A stretch of DNA of 54,056 bases from JAJDIA01 sp031555145 (GCA_031555145.1 JAVBUR010000003.1:1-54056), one strand, 5' to 3'; shown: positions 26,130-35,034, numbered from the stretch's first letter. Notes: generated by a model not told the origin, from the letters alone. Program-made: numbers and translations.

Positions 26130-27575
26130 ATGCAAGATTCGAATACAATTATAAATGAAGTAACAGGCTCGGAGTACAAATACGGCTTTGTTACCGATAT
26201 CGAAACGGAAGTGATCCGTCCGGGGCTCGACGAAGAGACCGTTCGTATGATCTCCGCCCGTAAGAACGAGCCCGAGTGGATGCTGGAGTTCCGGCTGAAA
26301 GCGCTGCGGCATTGGCTGACGATGGAGATGCCGACCTGGCCTCACCTGACCATCCCAACCATTGACTATCAGAATATCATCTATTATGCCGCTCCGAAGA
26401 AGAAGGACGGACCGAAGAGCATGGATGAGGTAGATCCGGAACTGTTGAAGACATTCGATAAGCTCGGTATCCCGTTGCACGAACGCGCCCAGTTGGCCGG
26501 TATGGCCGTGGATGCCGTCATGGACAGCGTGTCGGTAAAGACAACTTTTAAGGAAGTGCTGGCCGAGAAAGGGATTATCTTCTGCTCCTTCAGCGAAGCG
26601 GTGCAGCATTACCCCGACCTGGTACAGAAGTATATGGGCAAGGTGGTGGGCTATCGCGATAACTTCTTTGCCGCGCTGAATTCGGCGGTTTTCTCCGACG
26701 GTTCGTTTGTCTATATACCGAAAGGGGTTCGTTGTCCGATGGAGTTGAGTACGTACTTCCGTATCAATGCCGCTAACACGGGACAGTTTGAACGGACGCT
26801 GATCGTGGCCGACGACGATGCCTACGTCAGCTACCTCGAAGGATGTACCGCCCCGATGCGCGATGAGAACCAACTCCATGCCGCCATCGTCGAGATTATC
26901 GCCATGGAACGGGCCGAAGTGAAATACTCGACCGTCCAGAACTGGTATCCGGGTGATAAGGATGGGAAAGGCGGTATTTATAACTTCGTCACCAAACGCG
27001 GCCATTGCAAAGGCGAAGGCAGCAAGATATCCTGGACACAGGTGGAAACCGGTTCGGCTATTACCTGGAAGTATCCCAGTTGCATTCTGTCGGGCGATAA
27101 TTCAGTAGGCGAGTTTTACTCGGTAGCTGTTACCAACAATCATCAACAAGCTGATACGGGAACCAAGATGGTCCATATCGGAAAGAATACACGAAGCACC
27201 ATTGTATCCAAAGGTATATCCGCCGGATATAGTCAGAATAGTTACCGGGGATTGGTGAAAGTCACCGCCAACGCCACCGGTGCCCGCAACCACAGCCAGT
27301 GCGACAGCCTGCTGCTGAGCTCTACCTGCGGCGCTCATACCTTCCCGTATGTCGATATCCAGAACGAGACAGCCATCGTCGAACACGAAGCTACTACAAG
27401 CAAGATCAGTGAAGACCAACTCTTCTACTGTCAGCAACGTGGTATCTCGGTGGAAGAAGCCGTCGGTCTGATCGTCAACGGATACGCCAAGGAGGTGATG
27501 AACAAGCTCCCGATGGAGTTTGCTGTTGAAGCACAGAAACTATTGTCGATCTCACTGGAAGGGAGTGTGGGATGA
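26130..27575 (+). CDS. sufB: Fe-S cluster assembly scaffold SufB
   Basis: Core subunit of the SufBC2D scaffold on which iron-sulfur clusters are built. Its 481 residues carry the beta-helix core and the conserved segments YIPKGVRCPMELSTYFRIN (residue ~195), SYLEGCTAP, the STCGAHTFP Cys motif (near residue 410) and EHEATTSKISEDQLFY. The stop codon overlaps the start of the next gene (ATGA). It is co-transcribed behind cvpA. Sulfur would come from SufS/SufE, both encoded within 9 kb. Confidence 0.97.
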   Translation: MQDSNTIINEVTGSEYKYGFVTDIETEVIRPGLDEETVRMISARKNEPEWMLEFRLKALRHWLTMEMPTWPHLTIPTIDYQNIIYYAAPKKKDGPKSMDEVDPELLKTFDKLGIPLHERAQLAGMAVDAVMDSVSVKTTFKEVLAEKGIIFCSFSEAVQHYPDLVQKYMGKVVGYRDNFFAALNSAVFSDGSFVYIPKGVRCPMELSTYFRINAANTGQFERTLIVADDDAYVSYLEGCTAPMRDENQLHAAIVEIIAMERAEVKYSTVQNWYPGDKDGKGGIYNFVTKRGHCKGEGSKISWTQVETGSAITWKYPSCILSGDNSVGEFYSVAVTNNHQQADTGTKMVHIGKNTRSTIVSKGISAGYSQNSYRGLVKVTANATGARNHSQCDSLLLSSTCGAHTFPYVDIQNETAIVEHEATTSKISEDQLFYCQQRGISVEEAVGLIVNGYAKEVMNKLPMEFAVEAQKLLSISLEGSVG

Positions 27576-28312
27576 GGTATGAACGGTTACTCCTTTTGTT
27601 GTTGACGGTTGTCTTTCTGTTCTCGGGGAATGTAAGGGCACAGGATGATGAGCGGAAGTGGGCATTGGAATATACCGGCAGCGTATGGCTGAACCCGGTG
27701 CTGACAAGTAACCCGTCGGGCATATCGACAGGAAGGGGATTTGATGCCTTTCAGTTGAAAGGTGAAATATTCCTACCGGATAAGTGGCATGTGCAGGCTG
27801 GTTATTTCCGTACCGAAGTCAGCTATGGATATGGTAACCGTAGGATGGAAGGACTACAGGCTGGTATCAAGAAATACTTCCTGCATCCCGAGTTTGTGTT
27901 ACAACCTTATCTGCTGGCTGCCGGACAAGCGAACTGGAGTGATCGTAAGGAATACGGCGGTGGGCGCGGAGAGATATACATGAATGGTAAATTGGAGAGC
28001 AGTTATTCCTGGGAACAACAGACTACCAATCCGCGGCTGTCGTTTGTGCCGGGTGTGGGGCTTGACCTGTATCTGCTTTCGTCGGTAGCCTTTGTGATGG
28101 AGTATTCGTTTACTATGGGGATCGATTCGCATACGTCAGTCGAGGTATCACCCTCAGGCGGAAGCCCTTATGTGATCAAGGATAAGGGAATGTACCACAA
28201 CCTGTCGCTGGGTGTGAAAGTGACGTTCCCTTTCACCCTTACCAGTGACGACGGACAATTCTTCCTGGGCTTACTGTGGGGGGCGATAGAGAATCTCCTG
28301 TATCCATATTGA
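27572..28312 (+). CDS. Predicted outer membrane beta-barrel protein inside the suf operon
   Basis: A 246-residue exported protein of unknown function. The signal peptide (about residues 1-23, a run of Leu) ends NVRA followed by Gln. The mature part has alternating aromatic strands with Tyr/Trp/Phe girdles (WALEYTGSVWLNP, WHVQAGYFRTEVSYGYG, FVLQPYLLAAGQANW, FVMEYSFTMGID, MYHNLSLGVKVTFPF), the pattern of an 8-10 strand barrel of the OmpA/OmpW size class. Its ATG overlaps the sufB stop by 4 bp, so translation is coupled. It ends 27 bp before sufC. I know of no established Suf role for such a protein. Confidence 0.8.
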   Translation: MRYERLLLLLLTVVFLFSGNVRAQDDERKWALEYTGSVWLNPVLTSNPSGISTGRGFDAFQLKGEIFLPDKWHVQAGYFRTEVSYGYGNRRMEGLQAGIKKYFLHPEFVLQPYLLAAGQANWSDRKEYGGGRGEIYMNGKLESSYSWEQQTTNPRLSFVPGVGLDLYLLSSVAFVMEYSFTMGIDSHTSVEVSPSGGSPYVIKDKGMYHNLSLGVKVTFPFTLTSDDGQFFLGLLWGAIENLLYPY

Positions 28313-28339
28313 GAAATATAAAGAAGATAGAGACAAGAT

Positions 28340-29089
28340 ATGATAGAGATAAAAAACTTACATGCCGCCATCAACGGCAAAGAGATATTGAAAGGCATCG
28401 ACCTGACAGTGAATGCCGGCGAGGTACATGCGATCATGGGACCGAATGGTTCGGGTAAAAGTACCCTGAGCAGCGTGCTGGTAGGCAATCCGGCGTTTGA
28501 GGTGACTGAAGGTAGTGTCACATTCGAAGGCAACGACCTGTTGGAACTGACGCCCGAAGACCGCAGCCGGGCCGGTATCTTCCTGAGTTTCCAATATCCG
28601 GTGGAGATTCCGGGTGTGAGCATGGTCAACTTCATGCGTGCCGCACTGAACGAACACCGCAAATATAAAGGACAGGACCCGCTGTCGGCTACTGATTTCC
28701 TGAAGCTGATGCGCGAAAAGCGTACCATCGTCGAGCTCGACAACAAGCTGGCCAGCCGCAGTGTGAACGAAGGCTTCTCGGGCGGTGAAAAGAAACGTAA
28801 CGAGATCTTCCAGATGGCCATGCTCGAACCCAAACTGGCGATCCTCGATGAGACCGACAGTGGCCTGGATATCGACGCCCTTCGCATCGTCGCCCAGGGC
28901 GTAAATCATCTGCGTACGCCGCAGAACGCTGCCATCGTCATCACCCACTACCAACGTTTGTTGGATTATATCAAGCCCGATTTCGTACACGTCCTCTACA
29001 AAGGCCGTATCGTGAAGAGCGCCGGTCCCGAACTGGCCCTCGAACTCGAAAAGAAAGGCTACGATTGGCTGAAGGAAGAAGAGGAGTAA
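28340..29089 (+). CDS. sufC: Fe-S cluster assembly ATPase SufC
   Basis: Cytoplasmic ABC-type ATPase of the SufBC2D complex. Walker A GPNGSGKST at about residues 34-42, Q-loop in LSFQYPVEIPG, signature SGGEKKRNE (near residue 150), Walker B LAILDETDSGLD and the switch His in VITHYQRLL are all intact. Its 249 residues match the family. The gene lies 59 bp before sufD, with the barrel gene between it and sufB. Confidence 0.98.
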   Translation: MIEIKNLHAAINGKEILKGIDLTVNAGEVHAIMGPNGSGKSTLSSVLVGNPAFEVTEGSVTFEGNDLLELTPEDRSRAGIFLSFQYPVEIPGVSMVNFMRAALNEHRKYKGQDPLSATDFLKLMREKRTIVELDNKLASRSVNEGFSGGEKKRNEIFQMAMLEPKLAILDETDSGLDIDALRIVAQGVNHLRTPQNAAIVITHYQRLLDYIKPDFVHVLYKGRIVKSAGPELALELEKKGYDWLKEEEE

Positions 29090-29148
29090 ACACGGCTTCA
29101 TAACTCTCTTCGGAAGCGATTTTCCATTCATCATTAAACATTCATACA

Positions 29149-30492
29149 GTGAATTCCGAACAACAATATATCGACCTTTTCGCTCAATACGAAGATGTAG
29201 TCTGCCGCCACAGCACGCCGGTGATGAATACCCTGCGTGTAAAGGCGTTGGCGGATTTTGAACGGCAGGGTTTCCCCGCATATAAGAGCGAGCAGTATGC
29301 CTATACCGATGTGGGGCAGGCATTCGCTCCCGACTACGGGATCAATATCAACCGGGTGAATATACCGGTCAATCCCTACGAAGTATTCCGTTGTGATGTG
29401 CCCAATCTGAGCACTTCCCTCTACTTCGTGGTCAATGATACATTCTACGAACGGGAGCAGCCCAAGGCGCAACTGCCCGAAGGTGTTTTTGCCGGTGGCC
29501 TGCGTGCTTTTACGGAGAAGTATCCGGAGTTGGCCACACAGTATTATGGCAAGGCTGCCTCTACGGAGCAAGACGGTCTGATCGCCTTCAACACCCTGTT
29601 GGCACAGGACGGTTTTGTGCTCTATGTGCCGAAAGGTGTCGTTGTGGATCGCCCCATCCAGCTAGTGAATATTTTTCGTAGCGATGTGGATACAATGGCC
29701 AATCGCCGTGTGCTGATCATCCTGGAAGAGAATGCCTCCGCCAAGTTGTTGGTATGCGATCATAGCATCGACGATGTGAAGTTTCTGGCTACCCAGGTGG
29801 TCGAGATCTTTGCCGCCGAAAGCGCCGTGTTCGACTATTACGATCTGGAAGAAAGCAGTGTGTCTACCACCCGCTTCTGCTCCCTGCATGTGAAGCAGGA
29901 AGCCTCTTCGAATGTACTGGTCAACGGTATCACGCTGAACAACGGCCTGAGCCGCAACAATTATTATATCGACTTGAACGGCGAACAGGCGGAGACTTAC
30001 CTCTGTGGGATGTCCATCCTCGACAATGAACAACAGGTGGATACCTATACCTATATCACCCATGCCGTTCCGCATTGCACCAGTACGGAACTTTTCAAAA
30101 ATGTGTTGAAAGACCAGGCCGTCGGGGTGTTCAGTGGACGTATCCTCGTGCAACCCGGCGCACAGAAGACCGCCGCCTACCAGACGAACCGTAACCTCTG
30201 CATGACACAGAAAGCCCGGATGTACAGCAAGCCCCAGTTGGAGATCTATGCTGACGACGTGAAATGTTCGCACGGCATGACGACCGGCCAATTGGATGAG
30301 AACGCCCTCTTCTATATGCAGAGCCGTGGTATACCGAAAGACGAAGCCCGTATGCTGCTGAGTGTCGCCTTTGTGAGCGATGTGATCGACCATGTCCGTC
30401 TGGACGTCTTGAAAGACCGCCTGCATAAGCTGGTGGACAAACGTTTCCGCGGCGAACTGGCCAAATGCGCCGGTTGCGGTGTGTGCAACTAA
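29149..30492 (+). CDS. sufD: Fe-S cluster assembly protein SufD
   Basis: Partner of SufB in the scaffold complex. Its 447 residues have the SufB/SufD beta-helix core, with VYVPKGV-like segment FVLYVPKGVVVDRP, RILVQPGAQKTAAYQTNRNL and the C-terminal SHGMTTGQLDENALFYMQSRGI motif. It ends in a Cys-rich tail (CAGCGVCN). The start codon is GTG at 29149. No ATG fits better. It follows sufC by 59 bp. Confidence 0.96.
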   Translation: MNSEQQYIDLFAQYEDVVCRHSTPVMNTLRVKALADFERQGFPAYKSEQYAYTDVGQAFAPDYGININRVNIPVNPYEVFRCDVPNLSTSLYFVVNDTFYEREQPKAQLPEGVFAGGLRAFTEKYPELATQYYGKAASTEQDGLIAFNTLLAQDGFVLYVPKGVVVDRPIQLVNIFRSDVDTMANRRVLIILEENASAKLLVCDHSIDDVKFLATQVVEIFAAESAVFDYYDLEESSVSTTRFCSLHVKQEASSNVLVNGITLNNGLSRNNYYIDLNGEQAETYLCGMSILDNEQQVDTYTYITHAVPHCTSTELFKNVLKDQAVGVFSGRILVQPGAQKTAAYQTNRNLCMTQKARMYSKPQLEIYADDVKCSHGMTTGQLDENALFYMQSRGIPKDEARMLLSVAFVSDVIDHVRLDVLKDRLHKLVDKRFRGELAKCAGCGVCN

Positions 30493-30527
30493 CAAACGAT
30501 CATCAACCCATCAACGAACAAACGACT

Positions 30528-31370
30528 ATGCAACTGACGCATGTAGCCCTTTGGACAGCCAATCTCGAACGCCTCCACGACTTCTATGTCACCCGGTTCG
30601 GCGGACGCAGTAATGAGAAGTATGAGAATCCGGCAAAAGGATTTGCTTCTTACTTTATTTCCTTTGAGGGAGGCGCTTCTCTAGAGATCATGCAGCGGAC
30701 GGATATTACCGGTGTAATGCCCAACGGTTGCATTGGATTGACACATATTGCATTCCATGCCGGCTCAATGGATAATGTAAACGAACAGATTGAACGTCTG
30801 CGTGCTGCCGGATTTCTGATTACGGGCGAGCCTCGCTTCACCGGTGACGGTTATTATGAAGGTGTCGCCCTCGATCCAGACGGGAATGCCGTAGAGATCG
30901 TGGCCTACAGGGAAGCTGAAATTGCCCGTGCCCTGTTCCCTCCCTATGATTTGTTGTTGCTGGCTGATCCCGAAAAAGAAAAGGTAGATGCGTATCTCCC
31001 TTCCTCGGATTGCTTTGTGGCTACCTTACAGGAAAAGATTGTTGGGATCATCGTCGTACAAAAACAGGCAGACCATACAGCCGAGATTATGAATATAGCG
31101 GTGGCTGAATCCTTTCAACGCCGCGGCATTGCCCGTAAATTATTGCGTTACGTGACGCGTCAATGGGCATTTGAACAGAAAATCGAACACTTGATTATCC
31201 GTACCGGAACGTCAGCCCCGGGGCCGTTTATGTTGTATCAGCAGGAAGGCTTCAACCTGACGGATGTTGTATATGATTATTTTCCTACGCATTACAGCGA
31301 ACCGATCTTCGAGAACGGCGTTCAGTGCAGGCACCAGCTTGTATTGACAAGGCATATACCGCATACATAA
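30528..31370 (+). CDS. VOC-GNAT fusion protein (glyoxalase-fold domain plus N-acetyltransferase)
   Basis: A 280-residue two-domain protein. Residues 1-128 form a vicinal-oxygen-chelate domain with the likely metal set His5, Glu53, His73 and Glu123 in the standard strand positions. Residues about 138-280 form a GNAT acetyltransferase with the acetyl-CoA loop FQRRGIARKLL (residues 196-206). The N-terminal part resembles lactoylglutathione lyase or antibiotic-binding VOC proteins, but the substrate is unknown. The ATG at 30528 begins the VOC domain. An upstream in-frame start would overlap sufD. It is 35 bp after sufD and probably on the same transcript. Confidence 0.88.
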   Translation: MQLTHVALWTANLERLHDFYVTRFGGRSNEKYENPAKGFASYFISFEGGASLEIMQRTDITGVMPNGCIGLTHIAFHAGSMDNVNEQIERLRAAGFLITGEPRFTGDGYYEGVALDPDGNAVEIVAYREAEIARALFPPYDLLLLADPEKEKVDAYLPSSDCFVATLQEKIVGIIVVQKQADHTAEIMNIAVAESFQRRGIARKLLRYVTRQWAFEQKIEHLIIRTGTSAPGPFMLYQQEGFNLTDVVYDYFPTHYSEPIFENGVQCRHQLVLTRHIPHT

Positions 31371-31419
31371 GCGTATAAAGTAATACATAAGAAGCATACA
31401 AGTAACAAAGAAGAAGCAT

Positions 31420-32220
31420 ATGAACAAATCAATGGCAACCGCTCTCCGTACCCTTTTCTTTGTCGCCTTAGGCGTTATTATCTCGCTGGTCTTCCTTCGC
31501 CGTGACCATTCGAACGAGTGGCGTTTGGTATGGGAAGACGATTTCAGCCAGGAAAGTTTTGATCCTACCGTCTGGACGAAGATTCCACGAGGCAAATCCG
31601 ACTGGAACAATTACATGTCTGACTATGACTCCCTTTATGCCATGCACGACGGTAACCTGATCCTGCGCGGATTGGTGAACCACAGCCTGGAAACCGATTC
31701 TGTCCCCTTCATCACCGGTGGTTTATATACCAAAGACAAGAAAACGTTCGAGAATGGCCGCATAGAGATCCGTGCCAAGTTGCATGCCGCAACCGGTGCC
31801 TGGCCTGCTATTTGGATGCTTCCACAAGGCGAGAAATGGCCTGATGGCGGCGAGATTGATATCATGGAACGCCTGAACGGCGACACTATCGCCTACCAAA
31901 CCGTCCATTCCCATTACACCTATACGCTCGGAATCAAAGACCCCCCACCGGGATCAACCGGTCCGATCAACCCAGACGATTACAACATCTATGCTGTCGA
32001 ACTTTATCCCGACAGCCTCTCCTTCTATATCAACGATAGTCACACCTTCACCTACCCCCGTATCGAAACTGATCAGGAAGGCCAGTTCCCCTTCAACCGT
32101 TCCTTCTACCTGCTGATTGATATGCAATTGGGCGGAAGCTGGGTAGGCGAAGTCGACCCCGCCGACCTCCCCGTCGAAATGTGGATCGACTGGGTTCGCT
32201 TCTATCAACGGAAGCAGTAA
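31420..32220 (+). CDS. GH16 family glycoside hydrolase (laminarinase-like)
   Basis: A 266-residue beta-jelly-roll glucanase, exported or membrane-anchored. The N-terminus has a hydrophobic stretch (about residues 8-26, followed by RR) with no lipobox, so it may be a signal anchor. The catalytic motif is GEIDIME at residues 144-150, with Glu145 as nucleophile, Asp147 and Glu150 as acid/base. GAWPAIWML before it and the WIDWVRFYQ end are typical of the laminarinase-like branch. Beta-1,3- or mixed-linkage glucan is therefore the likely substrate, by family. It stands between suf genes with no sus genes nearby. Confidence 0.9.
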   Translation: MNKSMATALRTLFFVALGVIISLVFLRRDHSNEWRLVWEDDFSQESFDPTVWTKIPRGKSDWNNYMSDYDSLYAMHDGNLILRGLVNHSLETDSVPFITGGLYTKDKKTFENGRIEIRAKLHAATGAWPAIWMLPQGEKWPDGGEIDIMERLNGDTIAYQTVHSHYTYTLGIKDPPPGSTGPINPDDYNIYAVELYPDSLSFYINDSHTFTYPRIETDQEGQFPFNRSFYLLIDMQLGGSWVGEVDPADLPVEMWIDWVRFYQRKQ

Positions 32221-32272
32221 CGCAAACCGATCTCCCCATCTTTCAATCCATTGTAGTTGTTCGCTGAGTTTC

Positions 32273-32303
32273 TCTGCTAATTGCAATAAACATCGTATCT
32301 TTG
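32273..32303 (+). promoter_or_regulatory. Promoter of sufS
   Basis: TCTG (32273-32276, one mismatch to TTTG), 19 bp, TATCTTTG (32296-32303). It lies 44 bp before the sufS start and makes sufS independent of the long upstream operon. Confidence 0.7.
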
Positions 32304-32347
32304 CCGTTGGTTATATGCAATTGGTTATATAGAAAAAGATTGGAACG

Positions 32348-33562
32348 ATGTTAGATATACAAGCTATCCGGAATGACTTTCCGATATTGAGTCATACCGT
32401 TTACAATAAGCCCCTGATTTACCTGGATAATGCTGCAACGACGCAGAAGCCACGCTGTGTGGTGGAGCGGATCGAGAGTGGGTATTATAATGTGAATGCC
32501 AACGTACACCGGGGTGTCCATTTCCTGAGCCAGGCAGCGACAGAGGCGCATGAGAATGCACGCAAACGGGTACAACAATTCATTCATGCCCGTTCGTCGA
32601 ACGAGATTGTGTTCACTCGGGGGACGACGGAATCGATCAACCTGGTTGCTTCCAGTTTTACGGATGCCTGCATGCAGACGGGGGATGAAGTGATTGTGAC
32701 GGTGATGGAACACCATTCCAATATCGTGCCCTGGCAGTTGCAGGAGACGAAGAAGGGGATTGTGCTGAAGGTGATTCCCATGAACGACCGGGGAGAACTG
32801 GATATGGATGCGTTCCGGGCGCTACTGAACGAACGGACGCGACTGGTGTCTCTCACGCATGTGTCGAATGTGCTGGGTACAGTCAATCCGGTAAGGGCAG
32901 TGATCGCCGAAGCCCATCGCCACGGCATCCCGGTATTGATAGACGGTGCCCAGGCGGTACCGCATATTCCAGTGGACGTGCAGGGACTGGATGCCGATTT
33001 CTATGTCTTCTCCGCCCATAAGATATACGGGCCGACCGGTATGGGTGTATTGTATGGCAAGGAAAAGTGGCTCGAACAGTTACCCCCTTACCAGGGTGGG
33101 GGCGAGATGATCGCGACTGTTTCGTTCGAAAAGACAGTATTTAATGAACTCCCCTATAAGTTTGAAGCCGGTACACCCGACTTTATCGGTAGCACGGCGT
33201 TGGCTGAGGCGCTGGATTATGTGGACCGGATCGGTATCGGACAGATCGCCGCTTACGAGCACGACCTGTTACGCTATGCCACCGAACAGTTCGCGACCAT
33301 CGACAGTATGCGTATCTTCGGACAGGCGGCCGAAAAGAGTAGCGTGATCTCCTTCCTGGTCGGCAATATCCACCATTACGATATGGGCATGCTGTTGGAT
33401 AGGCTGGGTATCGCCGTACGGACCGGGCATCATTGCGCTCAACCGTTGATGCACCGGCTGGGTATCGAAGGAACGGTGCGGGCATCCTTCTCCTTCTACA
33501 ATACCCGGGAAGAAGTGGATACGCTGGTGGCTGGTATTAAGCGGGTAAAAGAAATGTTCTGA
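32348..33562 (+). CDS. sufS: Cysteine desulfurase SufS
   Basis: PLP enzyme that removes sulfur from cysteine and hands it to SufE for cluster assembly. PLP-binding Lys225 (SAHKIYGPTG), the catalytic Cys363 (RTGHHCAQP), and the HHSNIVPW and DGAQAVPH motifs all match group II desulfurases. Its 404 residues compare with 406 in E. coli, where the equivalent residues are Lys226 and Cys364. It has its own promoter, and is followed by the VanZ-like gene after 4 bp. Its partner SufE is encoded on the opposite strand about 1 kb downstream. Confidence 0.97.
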   Translation: MLDIQAIRNDFPILSHTVYNKPLIYLDNAATTQKPRCVVERIESGYYNVNANVHRGVHFLSQAATEAHENARKRVQQFIHARSSNEIVFTRGTTESINLVASSFTDACMQTGDEVIVTVMEHHSNIVPWQLQETKKGIVLKVIPMNDRGELDMDAFRALLNERTRLVSLTHVSNVLGTVNPVRAVIAEAHRHGIPVLIDGAQAVPHIPVDVQGLDADFYVFSAHKIYGPTGMGVLYGKEKWLEQLPPYQGGGEMIATVSFEKTVFNELPYKFEAGTPDFIGSTALAEALDYVDRIGIGQIAAYEHDLLRYATEQFATIDSMRIFGQAAEKSSVISFLVGNIHHYDMGMLLDRLGIAVRTGHHCAQPLMHRLGIEGTVRASFSFYNTREEVDTLVAGIKRVKEMF

Positions 33563-33566
33563 TCTT

Positions 33567-33989
33567 ATGCGCAAAGTCTTCTATTATATCCGGCAATATC
33601 CCTTATCCTTACTGATTATAGGGATCGTAATTTACCTTTCGTTCTTTCATCCGCCTCAGTTGGATGATGTGCCGCTGTTCCCCCATTTCGATAAAGTGGC
33701 TCACTTCTGCATGTATGGGGGTATGTCGGGTATGTTGTGGTTGGAATTTCTGTTGACACACCGCCGGGGTAAGTACCCCTATCGGCATGGTTTTGTGGGA
33801 GGCACGATCTGTCCGATCCTTTTCAGCGGTATGATTGAGATCCTCCAAGGGGCGATGACGACCTATCGTTCGGGCGATTGGTTTGATTTCCTGGCCAATA
33901 CCCTGGGTGTACTGACGGCTACGGCCATTGCCTGGTTTCTGATACGCTCCTGGATACAAAAACGGGCGCAAGAAAAAACGGTTCGCTAA
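33567..33989 (+). CDS. VanZ-like family membrane protein
   Basis: A 140-residue protein with about four membrane helices and the family pattern of a conserved loop (FDKVAHFCMYGGMSGML, near residue 41) and a later SGMIEILQG stretch near residue 87, followed by DWFDFLANTLGVL. VanZ was first seen in glycopeptide resistance clusters, but most chromosomal homologs have no known role in resistance. It lies between sufS and rnhB, overlapping rnhB by 1 bp. Confidence 0.88.
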   Translation: MRKVFYYIRQYPLSLLIIGIVIYLSFFHPPQLDDVPLFPHFDKVAHFCMYGGMSGMLWLEFLLTHRRGKYPYRHGFVGGTICPILFSGMIEILQGAMTTYRSGDWFDFLANTLGVLTATAIAWFLIRSWIQKRAQEKTVR

Positions 33990-34588
33990 TGTTATTGCCT
34001 TACCTCTTACCCGGTCGGCTGGAAGCAGGCTGTGATGAAGCCGGACGTGGATGCCTTGCCGGGGCAGTCTTTGCTGCCGCAGTGATCCTCCCACCCGATT
34101 TCAGCCAGGAAGAATTGAACGATAGTAAACAGTTGAGCGAGAAGAAGCGCTATGCCCTCCGCCCGCTGATCGAACAGGAGGCGCTGGCCTGGGCTGTCGG
34201 TGTCGTGACGCCGGAAGAGATCGACCGGATCAATATACTGAAAGCCTCTTTTCTGGCTATGCACCGGGCGATTGACCAACTGAAGATAAGGCCGGAACAC
34301 CTATTGATCGACGGAAACCGTTTTACGCCGTATCCTTCGATCGCGTATACTACCGTCGTCAAAGGGGATGGCAAATACCTTTCCATTGCCGCCGCCTCCA
34401 TCCTGGCAAAGACTTACCGGGATGATTATATGGATGAACTGGCTGCACAGTATCCCGGCTACGACTGGGAGGGGAACAAAGGATACCCTACACGCGCCCA
34501 TCGCGAAGCTATCCGCCGGTTGGGTATCACACCGTACCACCGCAAGACATTCACCTTGCTGCCGGAACAGTTGACGCTGGATTTTTGA
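33989..34588 (+). CDS. rnhB: Ribonuclease HII
   Basis: Cleaves RNA in RNA-DNA hybrids and single ribonucleotides in DNA. The family signature AGCDEAGRGCLAG places the metal ligands at Asp16 and Glu17. The further acidic ligand is in LLIDGNR near residue 108, and the second Asp is in the KTYRDDYM segment. Its 199 residues match the family. It overlaps the VanZ-like gene stop (TAATG) and faces sufE across 12 bp. Confidence 0.96.
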   Translation: MLLPYLLPGRLEAGCDEAGRGCLAGAVFAAAVILPPDFSQEELNDSKQLSEKKRYALRPLIEQEALAWAVGVVTPEEIDRINILKASFLAMHRAIDQLKIRPEHLLIDGNRFTPYPSIAYTTVVKGDGKYLSIAAASILAKTYRDDYMDELAAQYPGYDWEGNKGYPTRAHREAIRRLGITPYHRKTFTLLPEQLTLDF

Positions 34589-34600
34589 CTTGTCCGCAGT

Positions 34601-35023
34601 TTAATTCCCTTTTGCCTGGAAGGCAAGGGCGTACATCCGCATTTGTTTGACCATCGACACCAAGCCGTTGGAACGGGTGGGAGAGAGGTGATCCCTGAGG
34701 CCGGTTTGATCGATAAAGTAAAGGTCGGCTTCGAGTATTTCTTTCGGTGTGTGGCCGGACATGACCTGAATTAGCATGGACACGATCCCTTTGACTATCA
34801 CAGCGTCGCTTTCTCCCTGGAAGATGATCTTTCCGTCTACATAGTCGGCTTGCAGCCAGACACGGCTTTGGCAACCTTCGATCAGGTTGCTTTCGTTTTT
34901 GTATTTCTCATCCAATGCAGGGAGGGAGTTTCCCAGGTCGATCAGGAGCGCATAGCGGTCCATCCAATCTTCAAATGCAGCGAATTCTTCGATGAGTTGA
35001 TCTTGGGTTTCGTTGATAGTCAT
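34601..35023 (-). CDS. sufE: Sulfur acceptor protein SufE
   Basis: Accepts persulfide from SufS and passes it to SufB. The 140-residue protein has the acceptor Cys51 in the loop EGCQSRVW, the same number as in E. coli, and the family helices QDQLIEEFAAFEDWMDRYALLIDLG and LREHL-like GLRDHLSPTRSNGLVSM. It is the last gene of the minus-strand gyrB operon, 11 bp after the cyclase gene, and is not in the suf cluster itself. Confidence 0.95.
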   Translation of the reverse strand: MTINETQDQLIEEFAAFEDWMDRYALLIDLGNSLPALDEKYKNESNLIEGCQSRVWLQADYVDGKIIFQGESDAVIVKGIVSMLIQVMSGHTPKEILEADLYFIDQTGLRDHLSPTRSNGLVSMVKQMRMYALAFQAKGN

Positions 35024-35034
35024 GGGTATGTGTG

